Positions 20,071 through 30,398 of a stretch of 64,000 bases of DNA are shown piece by piece. A program made the position numbers and the translations under genes. Position 1 is the stretch's first letter; every line of letters starts with the position of its first letter. The stretch is from Rhynchopus sp. YZ270_cl-10 (taxonomy: Eukaryota > Euglenozoa > Diplonemea > Diplonemida > Diplonemidae), in NCBI GenBank assembly GCA_964035575.1, contig OZ037834.1:651598-715597 (forward strand), given 5' to 3'. The notes under the pieces were generated by a model. The model saw nothing but the letters and a program-made list of their open reading frames with translations. It searched no databases and was not told where the DNA came from.

Positions 20071-22911
20071 ATGTCTCCTGGTGTGGATGACGGAAGTGGA
20101 CCCCTGCCCTTGGAGAATGAACAACAGGCTACCTCTTCCATAGCTGGTCTACAAGGCTCTGTTGCAGAAGCGCAAGAAGCTGTGAGGAAGCTGCAGACAG
20201 AGAAGGAGGCGAAGGAGAAAAAGAAGGAGATGCCGAGTGATCACATTGTTATCTTAAACCGTTGTCTTCGGCTGAATACGTTTACTCACGATGGCTTTAC
20301 TATCGATACTTTGGGTGAAGTTGCGGATCGTTTTGATCATGCCCGACCAAGCGAGGACGCTATACAGGCCGTGATCACCGAGCTCAAGGAGGAGAAGTCG
20401 ATCGAGGAGGATCGTCTGAAGGTATCACCCTTACTTTCGTAGTTTCTATTCACTTAACCTTTGAGTTGAGTCATTACATGTGGTTGTACTGTCTGTGTGG
20501 CGTAGGGAACTTTGGACCTTTTGGAGGCACGGCGAGTGGTCTACTTGCGTTTCCACATTATTTGTATTTCATTTTTCCAGCAATGACCCATTCGCAACAT
20601 GTGTGTGTTGGGGTTGCAAAGTCGGCAGTGGAGATGTTGCACAGCTTTGTATTTTATTCTGTTGTTTCGAGTCGTTGTACATTTATTTTGCACACACTTA
20701 CAGAAAGCTGAGGAAAATCTGTCCACTGCACTCAAGACCCTGGAGTATGCAATGGCGAAGGATGCTCAACTGCAGCCATTCGATATGGATGAATTTGTGA
20801 AGAAGGCGATTTCGCCGTGCGAACCAAGCACCAACAATAGTAAAAAGCGCATTGGGCGTGATGGGTTCAACCAGAGGTTGGTCTCCATTGTGGATGAACT
20901 CACGGTGAGAGATAAACTCAAGGGAATGACGATGCAAAACACAAGAGCACTGGTGTTGGCGTGTGCTTCTGGAGTTGGGAAGACGTTTGGCACATTAACA
21001 GCACGACAGGGCTTTCAACAGCAAGAGATGGAGAATGGGGGCAAGAAGCGTTATGAACCTGTTGTGGCATACATCGGATTCAACTGCGCCTCGCCACTGT
21101 CTGATAATGAAGCAGCTTTTCTCGGGGATGGGAGCGTGGATGGAGACACTTGCGTCAAGGTACTTGTCTTGTCCCGCTTGTTTGCTTGGCTCAATGGGTA
21201 CAAGCAGCTGCAGAGCGAGAAGCAGCAACTGGGCCCAACAGTTCTTGACATTCCAGATTCAGACGTGCAGATGCAGTTCAGGCTTGGAGAACTGATGACC
21301 AAAGAAGACCTCAAGGACGTGGACGTGAACGACATAACGGCACGCATTACGCAGATGCTCGAGGAGTTTGGGAAACAAACCCCTGGGCTTGTGTTGATTG
21401 TCGTCGTGGACGAGGGTCAGAAGCTGGACGAGAAGCGTAAGGATGGCGCACGGTTTGCTCTGAGGTACCTGCGACAATTACAAATGCATATGATGCGTGT
21501 GAAGGAGGCAGTGAGAGTGCTTCCTGTATGCACGGGAATCAACCCACAGACCCACCTCAGTGATGCAAGAGAAGGACAAAACATTTCACTCACGACACAA
21601 GAAGAAGTTTTATTGAGCCCGGAAGAATTTGACAGCCTCCTCCACACTGTATACTACGACAACACAAGACTTCATAAATGGCGCAGAAAAGGCGATGCAA
21701 CAGAACAAGAAATCAGAGACCTCAGTCTCTTCGCCGCTCTCACATGGCCACGGGTGAGGCCTGTGATGGAGATGCCAGATAAGGGATTCAAGATTTTTGC
21801 CGATGATTCACCTCTCATGTGGGCGCCGAATACGACTGACTGGGATGTCCGGCGCATGCTACATGCAGCGGCAGATGGTGACTACCTTGCAGCCAACTTC
21901 AAGATACCTACAAATATGGTTCGTCTGATTGACTCAGATGGGCAGCAGTGTCCGGTGATCGACTACAGCGTGCTCGAAAGAGTCGGAGTTCGTTTGCTAG
22001 GGTCAGAGTTCGCCAACTGGTTTCCCGACCGAGTGGACCTCAGAGGACTGAGCAGCGAAGGTTGGGCGACGTTTGAGAACAACGCATTCCGCACTTTGGC
22101 CCTTTTCCTGCTCTTCTTCTATCACAACAGGGAAGCCACATACACCATGCCCCCAACTGGCGAGAAGACGTCTCGACTCACAAACTGGGTGCCTGAGTCT
22201 GTCAACAAGGTAGAGATCATAACGCTGAAGAACGAAACGTGCCAGAGTCACCCCTTCAACGTGCAAAAGTGGATGACGAGCAAGAAACTGGGAGACACTC
22301 CCAAAGTAGTCAAGAACGTCAGCAAAGAATTTGCCACCGCATTGGAGGCGCTGGAGGTGGGTGGTGCGACTCTGATGCATTGCAAGGGATCGGCACCTAT
22401 GGACTTCATTTTGGTGACGTTGGAGGAGGGCAAGACACTGCAGGTCCGCTACGCAGACGCGAAGCACAGGAGTAACGAAGTGATGTCGAAGGGAGACGTC
22501 AATGAAATGCTTGACAAGGCAGAAGGAGTCCACAACACACTACGTGAACTTCTCAAAGGACAGTTCACCGTACCTGAATGGAAGGACAGCAACTTACTTA
22601 TCATCACCAACTCCCAGTTTGATGATAACTGTCTGGAGAGTTGTTCGCCTCCGAAAAAGTACGAACTTCTCGACAAGGTACGTGTGATGAGTCCTCGGAC
22701 GACAACGTGGGAACCTATGACGAGAGTTCTGTACCGCAGTGTTCCTGCTCCAACCTCAAGTGTGTTGGCATCGCGTCCTGTGTATCCAGTGCTCTCTCAA
22801 CTCCCGGAAATGACGAGGAAGACGTGGAGCACACCTCCACCACAGACAGGAGCTAGATTGACGAGAACTGTACCGGTCTTGTGGTTCGTGCGGAGACTCA
22901 AATTCATGTAA
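20071..22911 (+). CDS. Crinkler/RHS-like effector: P-loop NTPase plus PD-(D/E)XK-like nuclease
   Basis: Exon 1 is 20071-20421, exon 2 is 20704-22911, both phase 0, giving 852 residues. The first exon ends in a charged coiled coil (AEAQEAVRKLQTEKEAKEKK). Residues 205-211 (ASGVGKT) form a Walker A loop and VLIVVVDEGQ (Asp353, Glu354) a Walker B, the combination found in RHS proteins of trypanosomes and in Crinkler-type effectors. Near the C-terminus, Asp684 in PMDFILV and Asp702-Ala-Lys704 (ADAKH) match a D...(D/E)xK nuclease core. Family knowledge: such proteins act as nuclear effectors or in element conflict. The last 16 or so residues come from a 3' block shared with other loci. It looks intact; the exact role is unknown. 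Confidence 0.75.
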
Positions 22912-23338
22912 ATGACCCGACAAAGGTGGTCGTCAAAAAAACAAGCTAGTAATGGCTATCGGAAGGAAAATTATAAGGCCATAGAAAGTGTGTGTGAAGT
23001 TCACGTGCTGAGAGTGGCTGTATTGGAGAGGCGTTCTCATAAAAAAACCCCCCAGGGTACCCAGGATATGGGAAGTTTACGTGAAGTTTATACGGTGTGT
23101 TTCCATGAGGATGAGACTTGGTGTGGCTGAAGGGGGGGTGCGATAAAGTATTTTCTGCTATTTTGTGCTATTTTGGGGGTCGTCGGCCACACCAAGACTA
23201 AGAGTGGGAGCTGTTCCATTTTTTTTTTAAATGAGTTGTCGTTCTTGTGTGAGGGGTTTTGTTCATTGCACCCTTGCCCATTTGATACCTAGGCTTCCCC
23301 CCGCCTCCCCTCTTCCCCTTTCCTTTCCTTCCTTCTGC
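22846..23338 (+). repeat. shared 3' block, copy 1
   Basis: Homologous to 33184-33688. It starts at ACAGGAGCTAGATTGACGAG, includes the last codons and stop of the P-loop effector, then GCTAGTAATGGCTATCGGAA, a CCCCAGGGTACCCAGGATAT string and a pyrimidine-rich end. Part of it (32021-32097) recurs a third time. Confidence 0.85.
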
Positions 23339-23476
23339 CAGGGAAGTTTCCCTAGGAGAACGCCACCCCCAAGCAGCTTGAGGACCCCAAGTTCAGCCTC
23401 GACTTTTGCCGTGAGGCGCTCAGTATGTGTTTCCCCCTCGTGGAATGGATCCTTTGATGTGCACACACACAAGTAA
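23336..23476 (+). pseudogene. transketolase gene fragment
   Basis: Copies pieces of the transketolase gene downstream: CCAGGGAAGTTTCCCT from exon 1, joined to AGGAGAACGCCACCCCCAAG from exon 2, the rest of exon 2, and the first 45 or so bases of intron 2 (GTATGTGTTTCCCCCTCGTG). Intron 1 and parts of both exons are missing. The retained intron 2 start shows it came from genomic DNA, not from spliced mRNA. Confidence 0.9.
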
Positions 23477-23904
23477 GTGGTGATGAAACGCCAGGTAGTG
23501 TTGTACACAATGTGGTTTTCTGCAAACGAGACATCCATAAAAACCCAGGCTATGTAAAGTTTATGTGAAGTTCATGTACTGAAAGAGGCTGTATTGGGAA
23601 TAAGGGGGTCCAAAGGGTAAATCACTCTAATCCCATAAAAAACCCCCCCAGGGTACCCAGGATATGGGAAGTATACGTGAAGTTTATACGATGGGTTTCG
23701 TGAACACGAGTAGTCTGGCTGCTGTAATGACGAGGCTGATCTCATATGGTGTTGCAGAAGGGCTTGGATATCCGTCCTGCGATCTTCCACACACCACATC
23801 ACCACTGTGCAGTCTCTTCCCTTCCCCTTCCCCTTTCACACAAAACCCAACCCACCTCTATATCCAAAACCTTGCCCTGTAACAGTTGTTTTCCCCTGTT
23901 TTGA
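23471..23904 (+). repeat. upstream and leader blocks of the third effector gene, cut by the LINE
   Basis: 23471-23617 matches 31829-31978 (GTAAGTGGTGATGAAACGCC onward). 23652-23790 matches 32148-32290 (CCCAGGATATGG to GGATATCCGTCCTGCGATCT). 23787-23904 is the common leader ending CCCCTGTTTTGA. The leader's remaining bases and the coding sequence continue at 30341, beyond the LINE. Confidence 0.8.
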
Positions 23905-23999
23905 CTGTACTTCATTGGTATACACATCACACACCCCACACGACCGTCCCCCCCGGTTCTTTCCTTGTGGCGCATCTGCCTGGGTCCTCTCCCACTCAG

Positions 24000-24358
24000 A
24001 TGTCGCTCCTAGCGAAAGCCAGAGAGACCTACGACCGTGCGCAAGCACTGGTCCTAGCGTCGAACTCAGAGGAGACCAAGATCCTTGCACTACAATGCAT
24101 TGATCTCTGCCTGAGTGTCCTGGGTGCCCCCCAGCCTAATCCCCCACATGGTGCTGATAACAGCAATGGCAGCAGCAGGACCGCATTTGGCGGCGGCAGC
24201 AGCAATAGCAACATCAACAGCAACCGCAACAATTACAGCAACAAGAACAGCAACAACAGCAACAACAGAAACAGCAACGGCAACAGCAACAACAGAAACC
24301 GCTCTGCATGGGTGCAGGTCCCCGGCAAGAGCAGCGGCAACAACAACAACAGCAACAA

Positions 24359-24434
<76 letters not shown>

Positions 24435-24435
24435 C

Positions 24436-24471
<36 letters not shown>

Positions 24472-25856
24472 ACAGATACAGTCCGCTTAGTGACACGCGC
24501 GGTGGACGCGGAGCGGAGGATGGCGTCAACGGCGGCGAAGGACGCGATGTCGAGGAGCCCTCGCAGGAATGGACACAAGTGGTAAGAGGCAGCAGGCAGA
24601 AACAGAGGCTGCAGAAGTTCGCGGAGTACCGGCGCATCGCCGAGGAGGAACCGGAGACAGTACGAACGACGTTTTCGCTTATGCAGAGCCAATTCGGGGG
24701 CGCCCCAATCTGCAGGGAAGTGGACTTGGTGATGACGGCGATGGACTTGGCGTTCATTGCTGATAACGCAGACGAGGCGAGACTCGCTTGGGAGGCCGTG
24801 CTGGCACGCGAGGAGGACATCCGGAACGAGGATGCCTTCCCGAGGATCGCCGTGTACGCGAAGAAACGCTTCTGTTCGCGGTGTGTGGCAGTTACGCTGC
24901 GGACAGAAAACAGGAGTCTCAAGCAGCAGCGAGATGAGACCTGGTACGCATGTTACTCTCTGCTGTGGGAGGAGGAGATGAAGGAAGCGATGCCGAAGAC
25001 GGTACGTGTGAATTCGCAACCCTCCACCGCTGTGCTCATCTGCACGTTGTCGGAGAAGTTTGCGGATGCGACGACATGGAGGCAAGCGGAGCGCAACCCT
25101 GGCATTATGATGCCGAGACTGCTGACAGATCTATGCAAGGTAGTGCAGCACGTGGTGAAGCCCAACAACGTGTGGGACTACTTCCGCAGAGAGAACGAGC
25201 ATGGGAATGGGCACGAAATTAGCCTGCGCGTGCCGGTGAGTAAGGTGGAGCAGCTACTGCCGCTGTCGGGGAAACAAGGGCTCTTTCTCAAGCCTCTGAA
25301 GTGGCACTGCGGCAACGACAAGTACCCTGTGGCCTGGCTGGACCGGACGGTGACGCTCGAGAGAGCCCTGGAGTTGAATACACGGAACCCCAACTCCTGC
25401 CTAGGGCTAGCCGTGGGAGTGAGTGGGGGTCTAGCACTAAGGATGAAGCAAGGGGTTGACTTGGATGCCGTTCGCAGAGAGATACCACAGGGTATGCTCG
25501 CGCCCATGTCGAACGATCCCTCTCTGGTGAGGTACACGGTGTCGGGTGCACGGCACTACGAGGAGGCGGCAGACATCATGTCCGTTCTGCGGGGCACGAG
25601 CTGGCCATGCACACAGCTGGCAACGTACAAGCGCAAAGGACAGACGTGGCTGATCGTGGCCGCGAACACCGCCCCGCACTTCACCAACATTGAGCGCACA
25701 GGCCAGTCCATGGTCACAGTCAGGCCAGCATCGTCTGCGGACAGCCACCGCCCCCGCACTAACAGGTTCACTGGCAAATTGGTGTTCCCATCAGAGTCGT
25801 CCGAGATGGAGACGGAGATCGTTGAGCCAGAGGCGACAGTAGAGCCCATGTTGTGA
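24000..25856 (+). CDS. LINE ORF1 protein
   Basis: 618 residues from ATG at 24000, preceded by a pyrimidine stretch and CTCAG. An N-terminal helical segment (MSLLAKARETYDRAQALVL) is followed by an Asn/Ser-rich low-complexity tract of about 110 residues (24150-24475) coded by AAC/AGC repeats. A charged middle part and a globular C-terminal half (KPLKWHCGNDKYPVAWLDRT, RGTSWPCTQLATYKRKGQTW) follow. I do not recognise a named domain; ORF1 proteins of LINEs usually bind RNA and act as chaperones (family knowledge). The ORF ends at TGA 25854-25856, directly followed by CGG in the same open frame as ORF2. Confidence 0.85.
24308..24478 (+). repeat. CAGCAA/AGCAAC microsatellite-like tract in ORF1
   Basis: Imperfect run of AACAGC hexamers coding for alternating Asn-Ser. 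The other frames read poly-Gln, poly-Thr/Ala and, on the minus strand, poly-Leu/Val, giving misleading open frames. Confidence 0.9.
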
Positions 25857-25859
25857 CGG
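25854..25859 (+). promoter_or_regulatory. candidate stop-codon read-through site TGA CGG
   Basis: ORF1 ends in TTG TGA CGG, and the same frame continues as ORF2. TGA followed by C, and particularly TGA-CGG, is a known leaky context in several RNA-virus genes. Three bases downstream, GAGCGA can pair with TCGCTC at about 25884-25889. Read-through is inference; reinitiation is the alternative. Confidence 0.45.
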
Positions 25860-28800
25860 AGCGAGAAGCGTGACCCCGAGTCGCTCGCAGCCCACAACTA
25901 CGAGCAACTTCCTCGCGAGTGCATAGAAACACGCCCTGGTCCCCGCCACTTCCCAAACCAAGCCTCCTCATCATCATCATCATCATCCGTGGCATCCTTT
26001 TCTCCTCGCCCCTTTTTCCCTACGTCACTCTCAGACACATCTTCTTCCTCTGCTTCCTCCTCTTCTTCTTCTTCCTCTTCTTCCTCCTCCTCTTCAACGG
26101 ATAGATCCTCCTCACGTACGTGCTGCTCCGATGCTGAGAACACGCTCACGATAACCACCCTCAACTGCACATCCCTGCAGAACTACGCACACATCATACA
26201 CGACCTGCAGTGCGATATAATTTGTCTGCAAGAGACAAAATTGACCGAGTCCAAGATCTTTGAGATGAACGACTTCTTCACCACAGTTTGGTCCCCAGAG
26301 TGGGGCCCCCCCATGGATGGCGCACTCGTCCATGGCATCCGCAGTCCACACATTGGGGAACGTGGGGGAGTTGCCACCATGCTGAAGAGACCGGGCATCA
26401 TGTTCCTGGACACCGAATTGACGTCTTCTCTGAAGCCCTCGCTGAGGAAACGCGTGGTGCACACACGCGTGGCGCTTGGTTCCGGCCGTCTGTTCCTGCA
26501 TGTGGTGAATGTGTACGCCCCGTCAGGTGACACGCCAAGAGGTACAGTTGCTTCCCGCGAAGAACTCCTCCACACAGTGCTTGTGAAGTTTCGAGAAGCC
26601 CTGGGTAACGTTCCGTTGATTGTGTGCGGCGACCTCAACACCGATGTGGAAAGATCACCAACATTGCGGAAAGCACTCGCCAATGACTGGTGCGATGTCG
26701 CGCTCCTGGGAAGCACTGGGGATGACGGCAAGCCCCCTGCCACGTTCACTCGCAAAGACTCAGCGGGAACCCGTATCGACTACATCCTGCTGAATAGCGT
26801 CGCTGCACACGCCATTCATAGCTGTTGGACACAGAGCATCAACTGCATCCCCAGCCACAAGTCCGTCAACGTGCGGCTCTGCCTCTCTGTGTTTACAGAG
26901 TCGACACTCCGATGCATTATTCCCAAGCAGATGCCGGAGCTTGGACTTGTGGCGAATGCTGAGACAGTCGGCAGGAATCTCCTACAACAACACAACTGTG
27001 CCGCAGCACTTGCGTCCGGTGACATTGACGATGCGTGGGAAGCGATCGCATTGGCTGGGGAAGAGTTTCTCCTGCTCGCGGCAAAGGCAGCTGGTGACAC
27101 GCTTTCGAAAGGGTTCTGTGGCCGCTCCAAGATCCCCCATCCGGTGTTGAAACCTGTGTGTGCACCTACACGACCGGCGTCTGTTGGTGGGTCTTCCCCC
27201 CGACAGGACCAACTTGCCAAATTCGAGTACAAGCTCACGGATCTCATCGCAAAGACTGAATCTTGTCCTGGTGGGGTGATGGAGAATCCTGTGCGCAATG
27301 CCTGGGGTAAAGTGTTCCGTACCGCAATTACGCTCAAGTTGATGAGGTCCGAGGAGACGACAATCCCTCTCTCGCTCGAAAGGCATATACAGATCCTTAA
27401 CTCTCTGCTGGAAAAATCCAAGATGCTTATGAACCTTGAGATACGCAATACCCGTCTACAGCGCGAGAAGCAGTACACCACCAAGCTGAAGGTGGATTTC
27501 AGCAGCGAACGACGAAAACTCACGGCGTGGTGCATGGGTAAACAGGGTGTTCCTATTTCCGCCCTTCGGGGGGAAGATGGTGTGCTTACGGCCAACCACA
27601 GGGAGATGGACAAACTCCTGCGTGATGAATGGAAATCGGTGTTCAACCTATACGACCACGACCATCCCGAGCCAACTCTCGCCTCTTTCGAACAACGTTT
27701 CGGCAGCTTCGTCGCGCACTCCCCGATGTCCCTAGACCCGCTAAGTGGTGCTGACTTGCGTAGAACGCTTGACAAGAAAGGTAAGCGCACGGACGCCTGC
27801 GGAACTGATGGCTGGCGCTCATTGGAGCTTCATGCGATGCCCCTGTGCATACTGGACGGTTTTGCCCGAGTGTTCAACGCGATAGAGACGAACGGTGTGT
27901 GGCCGCAAGCGCTGTTGACCGCCCTGGTGACGCTCCTTCCCAAAGGCGAGGACCAGTCCCCCTTGAAGCTACGTCCTGTGACAGTGACCAGTGCGGTATA
28001 CCGGTTGTGGGCCTGCGCACGCCTGCAGGCAGTTCAACAATGGCAGGAACAATGGGTACACCCGTCGCAACATGGCTTCCGCCCAAAGCACAGCACGAAC
28101 GACGTCTTGTATGACGTCTTCACACAGATGGAGGACGCTCTGCTCGGTGGCGAACCGCTGCACGGTCTGGCACTCGACTTTGCGAAGTGCTTCGACCGCG
28201 TACCACAGGGCCTCACCTTGGATCTTGTAGAGAAGATGGGGCTTCACCCCAGGATCATGACACCTCTGCGAGCAATGTACGCCAAGCTGAGACGGCGGTT
28301 CAAGCTGCCCTCCGGCGTAGGAGAGGCGTACTCCGTGACGAATGGGATTCTGCAGGGGTGCCCCCTCTCTGTGGTGCTCATCAACGCCTTGATGTCGGTC
28401 CTGACACACTGCATCACGGCAGAGGTACCTGAGGCGTTTGTACGGTCGTTTGCTGACGACGCATACCTTTTGTCTCGCCATAGTGAAGCTTCGGTGGGGG
28501 CGTGTCTGCTGCGAGTGGAGGACTTCTGCCGCATCACAGGCATGCGCCTCAACATGGCGAAGACCTTTGCCTTCTCATCATTGAAGAACCACAAATGCAA
28601 GCTGAAGTCTGAGGACAACCATAGGTTCCGGACAACAGAGTCACTCCGCTCACTCGGCGTGATGATGTACAGCTCCCTACGGAGCAAGGGGCGATACAAC
28701 GCTACGGTATACCAATCAGCCGTGAGGGCGCTCTCATGTTTGGGTGCGACACCGCTCTCCTTCTCCCAGAAGGTATCTATTGCCACATCTGCCATCCTCC

Positions 28801-30287
28801 CTTCAGTGTTATACGAGTCCGCATTCAACATGCCCCCTCAGTCAGTGTTGAATGAACTAACGAAGGCAGTGGCGATGTGCTGCTGGGGCCCCACCTACCT
28901 TACCCGTTCAGTGGATGCATTGCTCACACTCTGCCTGAAGGCGCACATGGCACACCCCCTCTCGAGTGCAATATGCCGGACGTTCAGAACTTACGCTGCC
29001 AGTGTGGAACGCAACGACGCCATACGCCAGAGGTGCATGAACATCAGAGAGAGATACGAGACCCTGGCCGCACGGGGTACACCTATGCATGCAGTTGGTC
29101 CAGTGGGGACGGTGCTTGCCGCCTCCCGCAGATGTGGCGTGAGTTGGGACCCTGAGATGAAGACAGTGACGTCTACGTCTGCAACCGCGAAGACTACCCC
29201 CATCATCGAGATAGACAAAGCCAAGAGGGCCCATGAAGTGCGAGTTCTGGCACGTACGGCGGTATGGGATGACCTACAGAGTAAACGCCCTACGTACGAC
29301 GGCATCAACGACGGCATTGACACCCGCGCCACCAATGCCCTGTGGCGCAATCTACAATACCACGACCCCCTCAAGGCTTTCCGGATGCGACGTGTTCTGT
29401 GTGGTGGAGTCCTCTTCTGCCATCCAGATGGGCTCAAGCGCAGTGGCCTGCCCGAGGCGGACTTCAGCGATAAATGCCCCTTATGCCTCGTCCAGGTTAC
29501 ATGCCACACACGCCACCTACTGTGGCACTGCAGCATAGTGCACACACCGGCATTCACTGCCCTACATGCGTCGGCCATCAGCCTCTACGGCAAGGGGCTT
29601 CCCACCTGCTTTGTGCTGCACGGCATTGTGCCCTCCAATGTGAGCAAGGTGACGGTGAAGGCGGTACAGTCTCTTCTCCTCGATGCCGTCACCACGATCG
29701 ACACGACCCTCTCAAGTCCAGCGGATGTGGCCCCGGCTGTGCACCCTTGGAATCTCACATTTGCTGCCTCTAAACGGGATACCCCCTTCCGCACATATCT
29801 GACCAAGCTACAACCTAGTTTTTCCTCCACCTATAGGGAGGCGTTCACTTTGAAAGCTTTCCTGTGGTGGGTGATTACGCTCGAGTGGAGCAAAGAACCC
29901 CGCGACGTGTCGTGTGTCGAGCTCGCGGTCGACTTCGAATTGCGCACAAGGGTCTTCCTCGCCAAACAGACCTCTAATATCCGCGAGCGTGGGCGGGCCA
30001 TGCAAAGGCTCATCGTCAAGGCTAACATGCGGGCTTTAACAGCGAAACTCCGCCGCGCCCCATTCCCTGGTGTGAAGAGGGATCGTGTGCACTCCCTCCG
30101 TTCCGTCGGCGCCCCGGCGCTCATCGGATTCAGCAGACGCCCAGTGTTGTGTGCTAAAACACGTGCTTTTCTTGAATCACTAAATCATGTTGTCCCCCCT
30201 TCCCGGTCAGGGTGGGGTAATGATTGTATACCTGCTTACAGCTTCCCTGTAAACCAAACACAAGCGCAACACTCCGGGGTTCGATAA
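25857..30287 (+). CDS. LINE ORF2: AP-endonuclease and reverse transcriptase
   Basis: The frame is open from the codon after the ORF1 TGA to TAA 30285-30287. The first in-frame ATG is only at about 26265, inside the endonuclease domain, so an ordinary ATG start would remove part of that domain. After a Ser-rich stretch comes an APE-like endonuclease (TTLNCTSL, CLQETKL, VNVYAPSGD, VCGDLNTD, RIDYILLN; about 26149-26850). Then comes the reverse transcriptase (about 27900-28580) with ALDFAKCFDRV, GILQGCPLS and the catalytic FADD at 28449-28460. A Cys/His cluster CPLC...CHTRH...WHC lies at about 29476-29535. No RNase H is apparent. Target-primed reverse transcription is expected from the family. 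Confidence 0.92.
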   Translation, partial: RSEKRDPESLAAHNYEQLPRECIETRPGPRHFPNQASSSSSSSSVASFSPRPFFPTSLSDTSSSSASSSSSSSSSSSSSSTDRSSSRTCCSDAENTLTITTLNCTSLQNYAHIIHDLQCDIICLQETKLTESKIFEMNDFFTTVWSPEWGPPMDGALVHGIRSPHIGERGGVATMLKRPGIMFLDTELTSSLKPSLRKRVVHTRVALGSGRLFLHVVNVYAPSGDTPRGTVASREELLHTVLVKFREALGNVPLIVCGDLNTDVERSPTLRKALANDWCDVALLGSTGDDGKPPATFTRKDSAGTRIDYILLNSVAAHAIHSCWTQSINCIPSHKSVNVRLCLSVFTESTLRCIIPKQMPELGLVANAETVGRNLLQQHNCAAALASGDIDDAWEAIALAGEEFLLLAAKAAGDTLSKGFCGRSKIPHPVLKPVCAPTRPASVGGSSPRQDQLAKFEYKLTDLIAKTESCPGGVMENPVRNAWGKVFRTAITLKLMRSEETTIPLSLERHIQILNSLLEKSKMLMNLEIRNTRLQREKQYTTKLKVDFSSERRKLTAWCMGKQGVPISALRGEDGVLTANHREMDKLLRDEWKSVFNLYDHDHPEPTLASFEQRFGSFVAHSPMSLDPLSGADLRRTLDKKGKRTDACGTDGWRSLELHAMPLCILDGFARVFNAIETNGVWPQALLTALVTLLPKGEDQSPLKLRPVTVTSAVYRLWACARLQAVQQWQEQWVHPSQHGFRPKHSTNDVLYDVFTQMEDALLGGEPLHGLALDFAKCFDRVPQGLTLDLVEKMGLHPRIMTPLRAMYAKLRRRFKLPSGVGEAYSVTNGILQGCPLSVVLINALMSVLTHCITAEVPEAFVRSFADDAYLLSRHSEASVGACLLRVEDFCRITGMRLNMAKTFAFSSLKNHKCKLKSEDNHRFRTTESLRSLGVMMYSSLRSKGRYNATVYQSAVRALSCLGATPLSFSQKVSIATSAILPSVLYESAFNMPPQSVLNELTKAVAMCCWGPTYLTRSVDALLTLCLKAHMAHPLSSAICRTFRTYAASVERNDAIRQRCMNIRERYETLAARGTPMHAVGPVGTVLAASRRCGVSWDPEMKTVTSTSATAKTTPIIEIDKAKRAHEVRVLARTAVWDDLQSKRPTYDGINDGIDTRATNALWRNLQYHDPLKAFRMRRVLCGGVLFCHPDGLKRSGLPEADFSDKCPLCLVQVTCHTRHLLWHCSIVHTPAFTALHASAISLYGKGLPTCFVLHGIVPSNVSKVTVKAVQSLLLDAVTTIDTTLSSPADVAPAVHPWNLTFAASKRDTPFRTYLTKLQPSFSSTYREAFTLKAFLWWVITLEWSKEPRDVSCVELAVDFELRTRVFLAKQTSNIRERGRAMQRLIVKANMRALTAKLRRAPFPGVKRDRVHSLRSVGAPALIGFSRRPVLCAKTRAFLESLNHVVPPSRSGWGNDCIPAYSFPVNQTQAQHSGVR

Positions 30288-30340
30288 CCCGCGGAGTGTC
30301 AGTGCCTGCGTCCCAGAGGCGTTTGCACTATCAACTTCAC
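30269..30340 (+). repeat. LINE 3' terminal hairpin and tail
   Basis: ACACTCCG-GGGTT (30269-30281) pairs with AACCC-G-CGGAGTGT (30286-30299): 13 bp with one bulged G and a CGAT loop. The tail CAGTGCCTGCGTCCCAGAGG continues to CAACTTCAC. The TAA of ORF2 overlaps loop and stem. Short copies elsewhere in the window keep exactly this end, so it is the likely recognition end for reverse transcription. Confidence 0.8.
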
Positions 30341-30398
30341 TTTGATTTCTGTCTGTTGTGTTTTGTTCTGTTCTGTCCTCAAACCCCTTTCCCTAAGC

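Larger units (their letters stand above)
23905..30340 (+). mobile_element. full-length two-ORF LINE (APE-type non-LTR retrotransposon)
   Basis: Comparison with intact leaders places the insertion in CCCCTGTTTTGA / TTTCTGTCTG. TTTGA flanks both ends (23900-23904, 30341-30345), so the target-site duplication is 5 bp, or 3 bp if the tail ends in CACTT. The 5' UTR is about 95 bp. ORF1 (24000-25853) and ORF2 (25857-30284) are in one frame separated by TGA. The 3' UTR is about 53 bp with no poly(A); the end carries a 13-bp-stem hairpin (30269-30299) that contains the ORF2 stop. Both ORFs are open throughout, suggesting a young, possibly active copy. Family: an AP-endonuclease plus reverse-transcriptase LINE with a C-terminal CCHH-like finger; clade not assigned. 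Confidence 0.92.

Noticed and set aside
24115-24922. Poly-Gln, poly-Ala/Thr and poly-Leu/Val open frames in the LINE ORF1 region
   Set aside because: Alternative readings of the AACAGC repeat tract; the Asn/Ser frame is the one continuous with ORF1.
24000-25900. 2A self-cleaving peptide between LINE ORFs, as in some trypanosome LINEs
   Set aside because: No D-x-E-x-N-P-G-P motif seen at the ORF1 start or the ORF1/ORF2 junction.
30276-30300. tRNA T-arm or RNA polymerase III B box (GGTTCGATAAC)
   Set aside because: Resembles a B box, but no A box, acceptor stem or anticodon arm lies upstream; the longer LINE hairpin explains the sequence better.
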